Assembly (NCBI GenBank): GCA_016764915.1
Contig: JAESQY010000090.1
Location: 62,001 to 126,000, forward strand
From: Aliivibrio sp.
Lineage (GTDB): Bacteria > Pseudomonadota > Gammaproteobacteria > Enterobacterales > Vibrionaceae
Reading direction: 5' to 3'
DNA: 64,000 bases
Below the pieces are notes generated by a model that saw only the letters and a list, made by a program, of their open reading frames with translations, did not search any database and was not told the origin of the DNA. The position numbers were made by a program, and so were the translations under genes. Below are positions 45,051-57,700 of this stretch, piece after piece. The number at the start of each line of letters is the position of its first letter. Position 1 is the stretch's first letter.

Positions 45051-45075
45051 CAAAGAGCAGTCATTCTGCTCTTTG
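45051..45075 (+). terminator. Hairpin (possible attenuator) between cdsA and dxr
   Basis: CAAAGAGCAG pairs perfectly with CTGCTCTTTG around TCATT. The following ATTATTATGG is only moderately T-rich, so termination may be partial. Confidence 0.55.
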
Positions 45076-45095
45076 ATTATTATGGTCATTTCTCT

Positions 45096-46304
45096 ATGCG
45101 CAAATTAACTATTTTAGGAGCGACAGGCTCTATTGGAACCAGTACTCTTTCAGTTGTTGCTCAAAACCCTGAACAATTTGAAGTGATTGCTATTGGTGCA
45201 AATACTGATGTGCAGAAAATGCTGCAACTGTGCCAGCAGTGGCAGCCTCAGTATGCCGCTATGGCAAATAGTGACGCTGCTCTAGCGTTAGAGAAAGAGC
45301 TAAAAACGGTACAACTGAGCACCAAAGTAGTTTCAGGGCAAGAGGGATTGTGTTTCATTGCACAGTTGGATTGTGTTGATACTGTGATGGCTGCGATTGT
45401 AGGCGCGGCAGGTCTTATGCCAACAATGTCAGCAGTGAAGGCTGGTAAGCGAATTTTGTTGGCAAATAAAGAAGCATTAGTGATGTCTGGTCAGCTGTTT
45501 ATCGATGCGGTTGAACAATATGGTGCGGAACTGTTACCCGTTGATAGCGAGCATAATGCAATATTTCAATGCCTTCCTGAATCGATTCAAACCAATTTAG
45601 GCCGCTGCGATCTCGAAGCAAATGGGGTGAGTTCAATCTTGTTGACTGGATCTGGAGGTCCTTTTCGTTATAGTGATCTTTCAGAGTTATCGCATGTTAC
45701 CCCTGAGATGGCTATCGCGCATCCTAATAGGTCTATGGGACCTAAAATTTCGGTTGATTCAGCGACAATGATGAACAAAGGGTTAGAGTATATTGAGGCC
45801 CGTTGGTTGTTTAATAGTCGTCAAGGACAACTAAAAGTCATCATACACCCTCAATCAGTGATTCACTCCATGGTGCAGTATCTTGATGGCTCGGTAGTCG
45901 CACAAATGGGCTTGCCGGATATGCGAACCCCTATTGCTTGTACTATGTCCTATCCCGAAAGAGTTGATTCAGGTGTGAAAGCATTAGATTTTGCTTCCAT
46001 TGGTGAATTTACTTTTCTACAACCTGATTATAATCGTTATCCTTGTTTGAAGTTGGCTATTGATGCTTGTTATGAAGGGCAGTACGCCACCACAATAATA
46101 AACGCTGCCAATGAACTAACAGTTGATGCATTTTTAAACAGACAGCTGCGTTTTACTGATATTTCAAAAGTAAACGAACAGGTTTTAAACAAACTCACCA
46201 CTAAGTTACAAAACCTTGAACTTAAAGACTTGGAAAGCGTAATTGAGCTAGATAGAATGGCTCGAATATATACAGTAGAACAATTGAAAAAGGTGACAGT
46301 ATGA
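45096..46304 (+). CDS. dxr: 1-deoxy-D-xylulose 5-phosphate reductoisomerase
   Basis: A 402-residue enzyme. The NADPH motif is [16 protein letters not shown]; the substrate and metal blocks are [34 protein letters not shown] and [18 protein letters not shown]. It commits carbon to isoprenoids in the MEP pathway and is the target of fosmidomycin. It overlaps rseP by 4 nt. Placement next to uppS matches product use, since isoprenoid precursors feed undecaprenyl synthesis. Confidence 0.97.
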   Translation: MRKLTILGATGSIGTSTLSVVAQNPEQFEVIAIGANTDVQKMLQLCQQWQPQYAAMANSDAALALEKELKTVQLSTKVVSGQEGLCFIAQLDCVDTVMAAIVGAAGLMPTMSAVKAGKRILLANKEALVMSGQLFIDAVEQYGAELLPVDSEHNAIFQCLPESIQTNLGRCDLEANGVSSILLTGSGGPFRYSDLSELSHVTPEMAIAHPNRSMGPKISVDSATMMNKGLEYIEARWLFNSRQGQLKVIIHPQSVIHSMVQYLDGSVVAQMGLPDMRTPIACTMSYPERVDSGVKALDFASIGEFTFLQPDYNRYPCLKLAIDACYEGQYATTIINAANELTVDAFLNRQLRFTDISKVNEQVLNKLTTKLQNLELKDLESVIELDRMARIYTVEQLKKVTV

Positions 46305-47659
46305 TGGGTGCGTTATGGAATTTTGCTTCTTTTGTAGTAGCACTAGGAATCTTAGTCGCCGTACATGAATTCGGACACTTCTGGGTGGCGAGAAAGTGTG
46401 GTGTGATTGTTCAGAAGTTCTCTATTGGTTTTGGCAAGTCATTATGGAAAACGGTTGGTAAAGACGGCACAGAGTACAGCCTTTCGATGATACCGCTGGG
46501 TGGTTTTGTTAAAATGCTGGACGAGCGGGTAGAAGAAGTACCAGAAAGTTTGAAACACCGTGCTTTTAATAATAAACCATTATGGCAGAGAAGTGCGATT
46601 GTTGCTGCAGGTCCAATAGCCAATTTTATCTTTGCCGTTTTTGCCTATTGGATCATTTTTGTTATTGGCATTCCTGCGATAAAACCTGTAATTGGTGAAG
46701 TTAGTCCACAATCCATAGTCGCACAAGCTGGTATTGAACAGGGAATGGAACTAAAAGCTGTTTCTGGAATCAAAACAACGGATTGGCAGTCAGCAAATAT
46801 GGCGCTTATCTCACATATTGGTGATAAATCGATGACATTAACGGTGGTGAGCCCTGATAATCCATCGTTTGAACAAGTGAAAAATCTGGATCTTAGTAAT
46901 TGGCAGTTTGATCCTGAAACCCAATCTGTAATGAGAACATTGGGTTTTGTTCCGTTTTCGCCTGCAGTGACACTAAAAATTGCACTGGTTAATGAAGACA
47001 GTGCAGCAGAAAGGGCAGGGTTGAAAGTTGATGATACGTTATTGACCATAGATGGTGTTGCTGTTAATCAATGGCAACAAGTAGTCGAGACTATCAAAAG
47101 TAATGCGGGCGTTTCGGTTGACGTGTTAGTGAAGCGTTTGGGACAAGAGTTAACTCTGACGCTAACGCCTGAAAGCAAAACGGTCAAAGACGGCAGTCAA
47201 ATTGGTTATGCTGGCATTGCACCATACAGAGAAGAGTGGCCGGATAATTACAGGTTTGATCTTAAGTATGGAGTGATTGACTCTGTCGGTCAGGCAATTG
47301 ATAAAACTGGACAGTTAATCAGTGTCACGTTGAGCATGGTAAAGAAATTATTTACTGGTGATGTGGCATTGAAAAATTTAAGTGGCCCAATATCGATTGC
47401 TAAAGGAGCTGGCATGACCGCTGAATATGGTCTTGTCTACTTCCTCAGTTTTTTAGCATTAATCAGTGTTAATTTAGGCATTATAAATTTACTGCCTCTT
47501 CCTGTTTTAGATGGAGGACATCTTCTATTTTTTGCTATTGAAGCAGTAATTCGAAGACCAGTACCAGAAAAGATTCAAGAAGTAGGTTACAAGATAGGGA
47601 CTGCGGTCATTATGATGATGATGATGGTAGCATTATTTAATGATTTCACTCGTCTCTAA
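46301..47659 (+). CDS. rseP: Site-2 protease RseP
   Basis: A 452-residue membrane metalloprotease. The zinc motif HEFGH is at residues 22-26 and the third ligand region is [14 protein letters not shown]. Two PDZ domains lie between. It cleaves RseA after DegS, releasing sigma-E under envelope stress, and also clears leftover signal peptides. The start ATG overlaps the dxr TGA. The neighbours bamA and skp are sigma-E targets in E. coli. Confidence 0.97.
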   Translation: MMGALWNFASFVVALGILVAVHEFGHFWVARKCGVIVQKFSIGFGKSLWKTVGKDGTEYSLSMIPLGGFVKMLDERVEEVPESLKHRAFNNKPLWQRSAIVAAGPIANFIFAVFAYWIIFVIGIPAIKPVIGEVSPQSIVAQAGIEQGMELKAVSGIKTTDWQSANMALISHIGDKSMTLTVVSPDNPSFEQVKNLDLSNWQFDPETQSVMRTLGFVPFSPAVTLKIALVNEDSAAERAGLKVDDTLLTIDGVAVNQWQQVVETIKSNAGVSVDVLVKRLGQELTLTLTPESKTVKDGSQIGYAGIAPYREEWPDNYRFDLKYGVIDSVGQAIDKTGQLISVTLSMVKKLFTGDVALKNLSGPISIAKGAGMTAEYGLVYFLSFLALISVNLGIINLLPLPVLDGGHLLFFAIEAVIRRPVPEKIQEVGYKIGTAVIMMMMMVALFNDFTRL

Positions 47660-47694
47660 TGAAGCGTTTGTAGCAAGGAATAATTAGAATAGAT

Positions 47695-50112
47695 ATGGCG
47701 ATAAAAAAACTGTTGATAGCCACTCTGATGTTGAGTAGTGCTGCTGCAACAAGCGCAGAAAAGTTTGTAGTTGACGATATCCAATTTGAAGGATTACAAC
47801 GTGTGGCGTTAGGTGCTGCATTATTAAAAATGCCAGTTCGAGTTGGTGATACTGTCTCTTCACAAGAGGTATCAAAAGTTATTAAAGCACTGTTTGCTTC
47901 TGGTAACTTTGAAGATGTAAAAGTATTCAGAGATAACGATACTTTACTGATTAAAGTGATTGAGCGTCCGACCATTTCAAGTATCTCCTTTTCAGGGAAT
48001 AAGGCGATTAAAGAGGAGCAACTTCAAGATAACTTGGATGCCTCTTCCATTCGTATCGGTGAAGCTTTAGATCGTACGACGTTGAGTAAAATCGAGAAAG
48101 GTCTTGAAGATTTTTATTACAGTGTAGGTAAATACAATGCGACAGTGAGTGCAGTGGTTACTCCATTGCCACGTAATCGTGCTGACCTAAAATTTGTCTT
48201 TACTGAAGGTGTTTCTGCCAAAATACAGCAAATTAATTTTATCGGAAATGAGATCTTTACTGATGAAGAGCTCGTGGATCGTTTTAATCTTAACTTTGAT
48301 GTGCCATGGTGGAACTTCCTTGCCGATGAAAAGTATCAAAAGCAAGTTCTTGCTGGTGATATTGAAGCGTTAAAATCTTTTTATCTTAATCGGGGCTATT
48401 TAAAGTTCCAGGTAGACTCAACTCAGGTATCTATCTCTCCAGATAAGAAAGGGGTTTACATCACTCTTACCGTAAAAGAGGGTGAAGCTTATACGATTAA
48501 AAGCGTAAGTTTCCGTGGTGAGTTAATTGGAAAAGAGGATGAGTTTGAACAACTCAATCCATTTGAAGAGGGTGACACTTACAATGGTGCGGCGGTTACC
48601 AGTTTAGAAGAGAACATTAAACGTATTTTAGGTGAATCAGGTTACGCTTATCCGAAAGTACAAACAATTCCAGAGTTTAATGATGAAACACAAGAGGTCA
48701 TGCTGGCAATTAATGTTGAAGCTGGGCACAGAATCTATGTGCGCGATATTCGATTTACCGGTAATACCGAGACCAAAGATGAAGTATTACGTCGTGAAAT
48801 GCGTCAAATGGAAAGCAGTTGGTTAAACTCTAAGTCGATTGATTTAGGAAAAAACCGACTTAATCGTTTAGGTTTTTTTGAAACGGTTGATGTGCAGACT
48901 CAACGAGTATCAGGCAGTGATGATCAGGTAGATTTGGTCTATAACGTCAAAGAGGCAAACTCAGGGAATGTGAACTTCGGTGTGGGTTATGGTACCTCAT
49001 CTGGTATTAGCTTCCAAATTGGCCTGCAGCAAGATAACTTTTTAGGTTCTGGTGATAACGTTGGCATCAGTGCAATGATGAACGATTATAAGAAAAACAT
49101 CAGTTTTAATTATCGAGATCCCTACTGGAACCTAGATGGTGTGAGTTTAGGTGGCAAGGTTTTCTATGACGAATTTGAAGCATCTGATGCGGGTATTATT
49201 GACTATACCAACCAAAGTTATGGCACCAGTCTAACATGGGGGTTCCCATTTGATGAACTGAACTACTTCTCAATAGGTATCGGTTATAAGCACAATAAGA
49301 TATCCAAGCTAGATAACTATCTGCAGATCGAACAGTATTTACAATCTGCTGGGGATAGTTACGATGATAATAACAACTTACTATTGGTGGATGATTTTGA
49401 TATCACGTTAAGTTGGACCCGAAATAATCTGAACAAAGGTTACTTTCCCACAGCAGGTAACTACCAAAGTGCCAGTTATAAAATCACCGTACCGGGCTCA
49501 GATTCACAGTTCTTTAAAACGCAATATGATGTTAGGCAGTATGTGCCTCTGACGGAAAAACATGAATTTACCTTCTTAATGCGTGGTCGACTGGGTTATG
49601 GTAACGGTTATGGTAATACTGATGGTAATGATAACCTGTTCCCATTCTATGAGAACTTCTACGCTGGTGGCTTTTCGACCATACGTGGGTTTGGTAATAA
49701 CTCGGTAGGCCCTAAAGCAGTTTATCAAGAGGGGCAGGCTAATAACCCTAATTATAAAGCAACCGATGATTCTGTTGGGGGAAATGCCACTGCGCTGGTA
49801 AGTTTTGAGCTAATTTTCCCAACACCATTTGCATCAGAAGATGCGAGAAAACAGATTCGAACCAGTGTATTTTTTGATATGGCCAGTGTATGGGATACGG
49901 AATTTAAACAGATAAATGACAATAATATTAGCGCGGGTAGTGAATATTATTATGACTACTCAGATCCATCTAACTTTCGCTCATCTTATGGTGCAGCGCT
50001 GCAGTGGATGTCTCCGATGGGACCTCTGGTATTCTCAGTTGCTAAACCAGTTGAAATATATGAAGGTGATGATGAAGAGTTCTTCACATTTACCATTGGG
50101 CGAACATTCTAA
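47695..50112 (+). CDS. bamA: Outer-membrane protein assembly factor BamA
   Basis: An 805-residue Omp85 protein. The signal peptide is MAIKKLLIATLMLSSAAATSA, then five POTRA domains (about 24-420, beginning FVVDDIQFEGLQRV) and a 16-stranded barrel. The barrel keeps the IRGF motif (STIRGFGNNSVGP) and ends in a C-terminal Phe (FTIGRTF). It folds beta-barrel proteins into the outer membrane and is essential. The gene lies between rseP and skp, as usual. Confidence 0.98.
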   Translation: MAIKKLLIATLMLSSAAATSAEKFVVDDIQFEGLQRVALGAALLKMPVRVGDTVSSQEVSKVIKALFASGNFEDVKVFRDNDTLLIKVIERPTISSISFSGNKAIKEEQLQDNLDASSIRIGEALDRTTLSKIEKGLEDFYYSVGKYNATVSAVVTPLPRNRADLKFVFTEGVSAKIQQINFIGNEIFTDEELVDRFNLNFDVPWWNFLADEKYQKQVLAGDIEALKSFYLNRGYLKFQVDSTQVSISPDKKGVYITLTVKEGEAYTIKSVSFRGELIGKEDEFEQLNPFEEGDTYNGAAVTSLEENIKRILGESGYAYPKVQTIPEFNDETQEVMLAINVEAGHRIYVRDIRFTGNTETKDEVLRREMRQMESSWLNSKSIDLGKNRLNRLGFFETVDVQTQRVSGSDDQVDLVYNVKEANSGNVNFGVGYGTSSGISFQIGLQQDNFLGSGDNVGISAMMNDYKKNISFNYRDPYWNLDGVSLGGKVFYDEFEASDAGIIDYTNQSYGTSLTWGFPFDELNYFSIGIGYKHNKISKLDNYLQIEQYLQSAGDSYDDNNNLLLVDDFDITLSWTRNNLNKGYFPTAGNYQSASYKITVPGSDSQFFKTQYDVRQYVPLTEKHEFTFLMRGRLGYGNGYGNTDGNDNLFPFYENFYAGGFSTIRGFGNNSVGPKAVYQEGQANNPNYKATDDSVGGNATALVSFELIFPTPFASEDARKQIRTSVFFDMASVWDTEFKQINDNNISAGSEYYYDYSDPSNFRSSYGAALQWMSPMGPLVFSVAKPVEIYEGDDEEFFTFTIGRTF

Positions 50113-50132
50113 ATTTATTTGAGGACAAAATT

Positions 50133-50642
50133 TTGAACAAAGTAATGAAAGCGGCAAGTATTGGTCTAGTGATTTTAAGTTCATCAATGTTTGCTGATGC
50201 AGCAGAAGCTGCCCAAAAAGTTGGCTATGTTAATATCGCTAAAATCGCTCAAAGCATGCCTCAGCGTGAGAGTATTACCACTCAGTTAAGAGCTGAGTTC
50301 AAAGATCGCATTGATGCTGCTCGCGAGTTAAAAGAGAAGATCGTTGCTAAAGAAGCGAAGCTGAAAAGAGATGGTGAGTTACTAGGGCAATCCGGTGCTG
50401 TTAAATTACAGCGTGAAATTGCCTCTCTAAAGTCGGGTCTGAAACTCGATGCTGAAGCATTAAATGAAGATACTCGTAAGCGCCAAGCGGAAGAGCAGAA
50501 AAAGTTAATGAGTTTGATTCAAAAAACAGTAGAAAAAGTCGCAAAAGCGGAAGGGTATGACATGGTAGTCGAAGCAAGAAGTTTAATGTTTGCAACTCCA
50601 GAAGATGATCTTTCAGCAAAAGTACTTGCAGCAGCAAAATAA
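50133..50642 (+). CDS. skp: Periplasmic chaperone Skp (OmpH)
   Basis: A 169-residue protein. It has a signal peptide ([21 protein letters not shown], cleavage probably after ADAAEA) and a long helical, charged body with the Skp/OmpH pattern. The start is a TTG at 50133 with GAGGA upstream; an ATG at 50145 would be too far from it. As a trimer it holds unfolded outer-membrane proteins for BamA. Confidence 0.94.
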   Translation: MNKVMKAASIGLVILSSSMFADAAEAAQKVGYVNIAKIAQSMPQRESITTQLRAEFKDRIDAARELKEKIVAKEAKLKRDGELLGQSGAVKLQREIASLKSGLKLDAEALNEDTRKRQAEEQKKLMSLIQKTVEKVAKAEGYDMVVEARSLMFATPEDDLSAKVLAAAK

Positions 50643-50650
50643 GGCTATCT

Positions 50651-51679
50651 ATGACAACAATCACACTGGCTGAGCTGGCTGATAAGCTAGGCGCAGTCCT
50701 ACACGGCGATGGTTCTGTTCAAATAACTTCAGTGGCTTCCATGGAGAGCGCGATAGAAGGAAACATTACTTTTTTATCAAACAGTAAATATCGTACTAAA
50801 TTGTCGCAATGTCTTGCGTCAGCAGTGTTGATTAAAGAGACGGATCTTTCTTATTGTCAAAGCAACGCGTTGGTTTTGAAAGACCCCTATTTGGGTTATG
50901 CGTTAGTGGCACAAATTTTGGATACGACACCTGCGGCTGCTGTTGATGTTTCACCATCCGCATATATTGCTAAAGATGCCATATTAGGCAGTAACGTAGC
51001 CATTGGCCATAATGCCGTCATTGAGTCAGGCGTTGTGCTTGGTGATAATGTGCAAATTGGTTCTGGGACGGTTGTTGGTAAAAATACAAAAATTGGGGCC
51101 AATACAAAACTATGGGCAAATGTGACTATTTATCACAATATACAAATCGGTGAAAATTGTCTGATCCAGTCTGCTACCGTCATTGGTTCTGATGGTTTTG
51201 GTTATGCAAATGATAGAGGTAATTGGGTTAAGATCCCTCAGTTAGGCTCAGTAATCATAGGTAATAATGTTGAAATTGGTGCTTCTACCGCCATCGATAG
51301 AGGGGCACTGGAAGATACTGTTATTGAAGATGGTGTTATTCTTGATAACCAGATGCAAATTGCACATAACGTTCGTATCGGTGAGAAATCAGCACTGGCT
51401 GGTGCAACGACGATTGCAGGGAGTACCAACATAGGTAAACATTGCGTGATTGGTGGCGCTGCTGTCATTAATGGCCACATCAATATAACTGATGGTGTAA
51501 CTATTACTGGTATGGGCATGGTGATGCGCTCAATATCTGAGCCTGGTCTATACTCATCGGGTATTCCATTACAACCAAACAAAGAGTGGCGTAAAACGGC
51601 GACACGAGTTCAACGCATTGACGAAATGCATAAAAGATTGAAAAAATTAGAGAAGCAGCTAGAAAGTAGAACTGATTAA
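50651..51679 (+). CDS. lpxD: UDP-3-O-acylglucosamine N-acyltransferase
   Basis: A 342-residue hexapeptide-repeat acyltransferase. An N-terminal uridine-binding domain precedes a left-handed beta-helix (many I-G-x-x-x repeats). The catalytic His is in [15 protein letters not shown]. It adds the N-linked acyl chain in the third lipid A step. It is in the skp-lpxD-fabZ-lpxA-lpxB order of enteric bacteria. Confidence 0.97.
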   Translation: MTTITLAELADKLGAVLHGDGSVQITSVASMESAIEGNITFLSNSKYRTKLSQCLASAVLIKETDLSYCQSNALVLKDPYLGYALVAQILDTTPAAAVDVSPSAYIAKDAILGSNVAIGHNAVIESGVVLGDNVQIGSGTVVGKNTKIGANTKLWANVTIYHNIQIGENCLIQSATVIGSDGFGYANDRGNWVKIPQLGSVIIGNNVEIGASTAIDRGALEDTVIEDGVILDNQMQIAHNVRIGEKSALAGATTIAGSTNIGKHCVIGGAAVINGHINITDGVTITGMGMVMRSISEPGLYSSGIPLQPNKEWRKTATRVQRIDEMHKRLKKLEKQLESRTD

Positions 51680-51742
51680 GTTCACTTTCCTAGTGGCATG
51701 CCATTGGTATTACGTTTAGATAATAATATACAGGACAGCGTT

Positions 51743-52210
51743 TTGAGTAGAGAAAATAAAACACTCAACATTACAGAGATCAGAGAATTACTTCCCCACC
51801 GTTACCCGTTTCTTTTAATCGATAGAGTGACTGATTATGAAGAGACGGTCGGAGATAAGTTAGGTTATCTTAAGGCAATTAAGAACGTAACTGTTAATGA
51901 ACCTCAGTTTACAGGCCACTTTCCTCAAATGCCAATTTTCCCAGGTGTTTTGATTTTAGAAGCGATGGCTCAAGCAACGGGATTACTTGCCTTTAAATCC
52001 TTTGGTGCACCCACAGAAAATGAGCTTTACTATTTTGCCAGTATCGATAAGGCCAAGTTCCGTAAACTTGTTGTACCCGGTGATCAATTGATCATTGAGG
52101 TTAAGTTTATTAAAGAACGACGTGGTATTGCCCTGTTTACTGGTGAAGCGAAAGTCGATGGCGGAGTAGTCTGCTCTGCCGAACTTAAATGTGCTAGACG
52201 AGAGTTTTAA
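51743..52210 (+). CDS. fabZ: 3-hydroxyacyl-[ACP] dehydratase FabZ
   Basis: A 155-residue hot-dog-fold enzyme. The catalytic His and Glu are in [34 protein letters not shown] is the N-terminal family block. I set the start at a TTG at 51743 ([21 protein letters not shown] 7-8 nt upstream); the frame extends 45 nt further but that part is not conserved. It dehydrates beta-hydroxyacyl-ACP and competes with LpxA for hydroxyacyl-ACP, hence its place among lpx genes. Confidence 0.95.
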   Translation: MSRENKTLNITEIRELLPHRYPFLLIDRVTDYEETVGDKLGYLKAIKNVTVNEPQFTGHFPQMPIFPGVLILEAMAQATGLLAFKSFGAPTENELYYFASIDKAKFRKLVVPGDQLIIEVKFIKERRGIALFTGEAKVDGGVVCSAELKCARREF

Positions 52211-52212
52211 TC

Positions 52213-53001
52213 ATGATTCATGAAACCGCTAAAATCCACCCTTCTGCGGTGGTTGAAACGGGTGCTATTCTTGGCGCTAATGTTGTTGTTGGTCCATTTT
52301 GCTTTGTAGACAGTAAAGTAGAAATAGGTGACGGTACTGAACTTAAATCTCATGTGGTCGTTAAAGGGCCAACGGTAATCGGCAAAGATAATAAAATCTT
52401 TCAGTTTGCCTCTGTGGGTGAAGAGTGCCAAGACTTAAAATTTGCTGGCGAAGATACTCGTTTAGAGATTGGTGATCGAAATACCATTCGCGAAAGTGTC
52501 ACCATTCATCGCGGTACTATTCAAGATATTGGCACCACTATTATTGGTAGCGATAACTTATTCATGATCAATGCTCATGTAGCGCATGATTGTGTGGTTG
52601 GAAATCACTGTATATTTGCTAATAATGCGACGCTAGCGGGTCATGTGAAAGTGGCGGATTACGCTATTATTGGTGGCATGTCTGCGATTCATCAGTTTTG
52701 CCATATTGGAGAGCACAGTATGCTAGGAGGAGGGTCGATTGTAGTTCAAGACGTCCCTCCATACGTTATGGCTCAAGGTAATCACTGTGCTCCTTTTGGT
52801 ATTAATATCGAAGGTCTAAAACGACGTGGTTTTGATAAACCATCATTGCACGCTATTCGCCGTGCTTATAAAGAGATCTATCGTGAAGGTAAAACATTAG
52901 AAGAAGCCAAAGTTGTTATTGCAGAGATGGCAAAAGAGCACTACCCAGTACAAGCTTTTGTTGACTTTTTTGAACGTTCTACGCGAGGAATTATTCGTTA
53001 A
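52213..53001 (+). CDS. lpxA: UDP-N-acetylglucosamine O-acyltransferase
   Basis: A 262-residue hexapeptide-repeat protein matching LpxA (E. coli 262). It starts [20 protein letters not shown]. The catalytic His is in [15 protein letters not shown]. The chain-length ruler region is in the C-terminal part of the beta-helix. It is the first, reversible step of lipid A synthesis. It starts 3 nt after fabZ and is followed 1 nt later by lpxB. Confidence 0.97.
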   Translation: MIHETAKIHPSAVVETGAILGANVVVGPFCFVDSKVEIGDGTELKSHVVVKGPTVIGKDNKIFQFASVGEECQDLKFAGEDTRLEIGDRNTIRESVTIHRGTIQDIGTTIIGSDNLFMINAHVAHDCVVGNHCIFANNATLAGHVKVADYAIIGGMSAIHQFCHIGEHSMLGGGSIVVQDVPPYVMAQGNHCAPFGINIEGLKRRGFDKPSLHAIRRAYKEIYREGKTLEEAKVVIAEMAKEHYPVQAFVDFFERSTRGIIR

Positions 53002-53002
53002 T

Positions 53003-54151
53003 ATGGTAAAACCATTACGAATAGGAATTGTCGCTGGGGAGATTTCCGGCGATATTTTAGGAGCCGGACTAATTAAAGCAATGAAAACTCAGTATCCCGA
53101 TGCTGAGTTTGTTGGTATTGGCGGGCCGAAAATGATCGAACAGGGGTGTGACTCACTGTTTGATATGGAAGAGTTATCGGTGATGGGTATTGTTGAAGTA
53201 CTTGGTCGCATACGACGGCTTTTACACGTTAAAGCTGAATTGGTCCGATTTTTTACAGATAATCCACCAGATGTGTTTATTGGAGTGGATGCCCCTGATT
53301 TCAATTTACGGTTAGAAAAGACACTAAAACAATCAGGAATAAAAACGGTTCATTATGTCAGTCCGTCAGTGTGGGCATGGCGGCCAAAACGCATCTTTAA
53401 GATTGAAGCTGCTACCCATTTGGTATTGGCTTTTTTACCATTTGAGAAAGAATTTTACGATAAATACAAGGTACCTTGTCAATTTGTCGGACACACAATG
53501 GCTGACGACATTCCCTTGGTCTCTGATAAGCGAGCAGCGCAAAATACGCTGAACTTAGACTCGAGCAGACGTTGGCTGGCTGTATTGCCAGGCAGTCGTG
53601 GTGGCGAGTTAGCACTTATTGCAGAACCGTTTATTCAAACCTGTCAGCGGCTTAAAAAACAGCATCCTGATCTTGGTTTTGTTGTTGCCGCTGTGAATCA
53701 AAAGCGTCGAAAGCAGTTTGAATCTATTTGGCAACAAACGGCTCCAGAATTAGACTTTACTATCGTTGATGATACGGCTAGGAATGTCATCACTGCGTCT
53801 GATGCTGTTTTGCTTGCTTCAGGAACGGTTGCGCTGGAATGCATGTTAGTAAAACGGCCAATGGTGGTGGGTTATAAGATCAAGCCATTAACGGAGTGGA
53901 TAGTGAGAAGACTGGTTATTTCAAAGTTTGCCTCATTGCCTAATGTGTTGGCAGGCCGTGAACTTATACCTGAGTTCTTACAAAAAGATTGTACGCCTGA
54001 GAAATTAGCTAAACAGGTTAACTTCTATTTGGAATCGGATAATAGTGAGTTAATTGCTGAATTCACTAAGATGCATCAGTGGATTCGTAAAGATGCTGAT
54101 AATCAAGCAGCAAAAGCCGTATTGGAATTGATTGGAAAAACGTATGAGTAA
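53003..54151 (+). CDS. lpxB: Lipid A disaccharide synthase
   Basis: A 382-residue GT19 glycosyltransferase. It starts [20 protein letters not shown], with the GEISGD motif. [25 protein letters not shown] and LPGSRGGE are further signatures. It joins two acylated glucosamines into the lipid A disaccharide. The start follows the lpxA stop by 1 nt; a longer frame into lpxA is not coding for this protein. Confidence 0.97.
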   Translation: MVKPLRIGIVAGEISGDILGAGLIKAMKTQYPDAEFVGIGGPKMIEQGCDSLFDMEELSVMGIVEVLGRIRRLLHVKAELVRFFTDNPPDVFIGVDAPDFNLRLEKTLKQSGIKTVHYVSPSVWAWRPKRIFKIEAATHLVLAFLPFEKEFYDKYKVPCQFVGHTMADDIPLVSDKRAAQNTLNLDSSRRWLAVLPGSRGGELALIAEPFIQTCQRLKKQHPDLGFVVAAVNQKRRKQFESIWQQTAPELDFTIVDDTARNVITASDAVLLASGTVALECMLVKRPMVVGYKIKPLTEWIVRRLVISKFASLPNVLAGRELIPEFLQKDCTPEKLAKQVNFYLESDNSELIAEFTKMHQWIRKDADNQAAKAVLELIGKTYE

Positions 54152-54755
54152 AGAGCTGCCCCCTTTTGAATACCCTGAGAACTATTCATTGTTTGCCGGA
54201 GTGGATGAAGTTGGACGAGGTCCACTCGTCGGTGCTGTCGTCACTGCCGCGGTGATTCTGGATCCAAATAAACCGATTGTTGGATTAACCGATTCAAAAA
54301 AATTATCAGAGAAAAAGCGGAATCAACTGTTTGATGAGATAAAAGAGCGTGCTATTGCTTGGTCTTTAGGCCGCTGCGAAGCTGCAGAGATCGATCAGTT
54401 AAACATATTACAAGCGACAATGGTGGCGATGCAGAGAGCGATTGCAGGGCTTCACATCCAACCAGATTTTGCGCTTATCGATGGCAATCGCACCCCGGAA
54501 TTGCCGATGACATCGTTAGCGGTTGTAAAAGGTGACTTACGAGTGGCAGAAATTAGTGCTGCTTCAATTATAGCTAAAGTCACGAGAGATCGGGAGATGG
54601 CGTTGTTAGACAGTGAATTTCCTCAATATGGTTTTGCTAAACACAAAGGCTACCCGACTAAAGTTCATGTCGAAGCATTAGAAAAATTTGGTGCTATTGA
54701 TCAGCACCGTAAAAGCTTTAAACCCGTTAAAAAAGTTCTTGGGCTATTAGATTAA
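54144..54755 (+). CDS. rnhB: Ribonuclease HII
   Basis: A 203-residue protein. The active-site motif [17 protein letters not shown] with its Asp-Glu is near residue 20; [10 protein letters not shown] and ALIDGNRTP follow. It nicks RNA-DNA hybrids, including single ribonucleotides in DNA. The ATG at 54144 overlaps the lpxB stop by 8 nt and has GGA upstream. A TTG at 54132 is in frame but unlikely. Confidence 0.96.
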   Translation: MSKELPPFEYPENYSLFAGVDEVGRGPLVGAVVTAAVILDPNKPIVGLTDSKKLSEKKRNQLFDEIKERAIAWSLGRCEAAEIDQLNILQATMVAMQRAIAGLHIQPDFALIDGNRTPELPMTSLAVVKGDLRVAEISAASIIAKVTRDREMALLDSEFPQYGFAKHKGYPTKVHVEALEKFGAIDQHRKSFKPVKKVLGLLD

Positions 54756-54798
54756 GTTGTAGCAACCCTTCAGCTCAACAAGGTAAGAAAACGTAAAT

Positions 54799-57700
54799 AT
54801 GTCAGAACCTCGTTTTATACATCTTCGCACACACAGTGACTACTCAATGGTTGATGGCTTATCTAAAGTCAAACCATTAGTAAAAAAAGTTGCTGAACTT
54901 GGCATGCCTGCGATGGCACTTACTGATTTCACGAATTTATGTGGTCTGGTTAAGTATTACTATGCAGCTCATGATGCTGGTATTAAACCGATCATTGGTG
55001 CTGATTTTATTGTTCAATCTGACGGATTTGGTGATGAGCTAACAAAAATCACGGTGTTAGCAAAAAACAATGCAGGTTATAAAAACTTAACGTTATTGAT
55101 TTCAGATGCTTACCAACGAGGCCATGTACAACATCAGCCTGTGATTGATAAATCGTGGTTGGTAAAATATCGTGAAGGATTGATTCTGCTATCGGGCGGA
55201 AAAAATGGCGATGTAGGTAAAGCGCTTTTAAAGGGGAATCCACTCCTTGTTACTCAATGTGTCGAATTTTATCAGACTCATTTCCCTGATCATTATTATT
55301 TAGAATTGTGCCGAACAGAAAGGGAAGATGAAGAGAACTATTTGCATTTTGCGCTGGATTTGGCTGAACAACAACACCTTCCCGTCGTTGCCACTAATGA
55401 GGTCTGCTTTTTGCATGAAGAGCAGTTTGATGCTCATGAAATTCGTGTCGCCATTCACGATGGTTTTACTCTGGTGGATCCAAGGCGACCTAAAAATTAT
55501 AGCCCTAAGCAGTACCTTCGTAGTGAAGCGGAGATGTGTGAACTCTTCTCAGATATTCCTGAAGCTTTGCAAAATAGTGTTGAAATTGCCAAACGATGTA
55601 ATGTCACCGTTCGTCTTGGTGAGTATTTTTTACCGAATTTTCCCACAGAAGGCATGGAAATAGGTGACTTCTTAGTTAAAAAATCACAAGAGGGGTTAGA
55701 GAGACGTTTGGCTTTTCTCTTCCCTGATGAGCAAGTAAGAAAAGAGCGTCGTCCTGAATATGATGATCGCCTTAAAATTGAACTTAAAGTCATCAACCAG
55801 ATGGGTTTTCCTGGCTACTTTTTGATTGTGATGGAGTTTATTCAGTGGTCTAAAGATAATGATATCCCTGTGGGACCAGGACGAGGGTCCGGTGCCGGCT
55901 CTTTGGTAGCCTACGCATTGGATATTACCGATCTAGACCCACTTGAGTATGATCTGCTGTTTGAGAGGTTCTTGAACCCTGAACGTGTATCTATGCCAGA
56001 TTTCGATGTCGATTTCTGCATGGATAAGCGTGATCAAGTGATTGAGCATGTGGCTGAAATATATGGACGTGATGCGGTATCGCAGATTATTACGTTTGGT
56101 ACTATGGCAGCAAAAGCGGTGATCAGAGACGTAGGTCGAGTGCTTGGTCACCCTTATGGCTTTGTGGATCGCCTCTCTAAAATGGTGCCGCCTGAGCCTG
56201 GCATGACGTTGGCTAAAGCGTTTGAAGTTGAGCCACAGCTGCCTGAAATATATGAACGAGATGAGGAAGTAAAAGCGCTCATCGATATGTGTCGTATCCT
56301 AGAAGGTGTGACACGTAATGCTGGTAAACATGCAGGTGGTGTGGTTATTTCACCAACCAAGATTACTGATTTTTCACCGATATATTGTGATGCGGAAGGG
56401 CAATTTCCCGTTACCCAGTTTGATAAAAATGATGTCGAAACAGCTGGGTTAATTAAATTCGACTTTTTGGGGTTACGTACCCTTACGATTATTGATTGGG
56501 CGTTAGGACTGATTAATCCTAAATTAGAAAAAGAGGGCAAAGATCCGATCAGAATCGAATCGATCCCTTTAAATGATCAGAAATCATTTGATCTGCTGCA
56601 ACGCTCTGAAACCACCGCGGTATTCCAAGTAGAATCTCGTGGTATGAAAGATCTGATTAAACGCCTTCAACCCGACTGTTTTGAAGATATTATCGCCCTA
56701 GTTGCTCTGTTTCGACCCGGTCCACTGCAATCAGGCATGGTAGATAACTTTATCGATCGTAAGCATGGTCGTGAAGAGGTGTCATACCCGGATGAAAAGT
56801 GGCAGCATGAGTCGTTAAAAGAGATCTTAGAACCCACCTACGGCATCATACTGTATCAAGAGCAAGTGATGCAGATTGCACAGGTTCTGGCTGGTTATAC
56901 CCTTGGCGGTGCAGATATGCTGCGTCGTGCCATGGGTAAGAAAAAACCGGAAGAGATGGCCAAACAGCGTACGGTCTTTGAAGAGGGATCCATCAATAAT
57001 GGTATTGATGGTGAGTTATCAATGAAGATCTTTGACTTAGTAGAGAAATTTGCTGGTTATGGATTTAACAAATCACATTCAGCCGCTTATGCGTTAGTGT
57101 CATATCAAACACTGTGGTTAAAAACCCATTACCCGGCAGAATTCATGGCGGCGGTGATGACCGCAGATATGGATAATACGGAGAAAGTCATCACTTTAGT
57201 TGATGAGTGTATTCGTATGAAGCTTAAAGTGTTACCACCGGATGTTAATTTTGGTCAGTACCGATTTAATGTTGATGATGAGGGATCGGTCGTTTATGGT
57301 ATTGGTGCAGTAAAAGGGGTCGGCGAAGGCCCAATTGAGTGCATCATCAATGCTCGAAATCAAGGTGGGCATTTCAGAGATCTGTTTGATTTTTGTGCCC
57401 GTATAGACACAAAAAAAGTCAATAAACGGGTGATTGAAAAATTGATTCTAGCAGGTGCTTTGGATCGTTTAGGGCCTCATCGAGCAGCGATGATGGTATC
57501 ACTTGATGCCGCAGTGAAAGCCGCTGGACAATTTCATCATGCTGAATCGTTTGGTCAAGCGGATATGTTTGGTGTTCTTACCGATGTACCTGAAGAGGTA
57601 GAACAAGCTTATGCAGAAGTGCCAAAGTGGCCAGAAAAAGTGTGGCTAGAAGGTGAGAGAGAGACTTTAGGGCTCTACTTAACAGGTCATCCAATTAATG

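Noticed and set aside
47660-47694. Sigma-E promoter immediately before bamA
   Set aside because: No GAACTT-N15/16-TCAAA-like pair before bamA; such a site may lie inside rseP or dxr but I could not find a convincing one.
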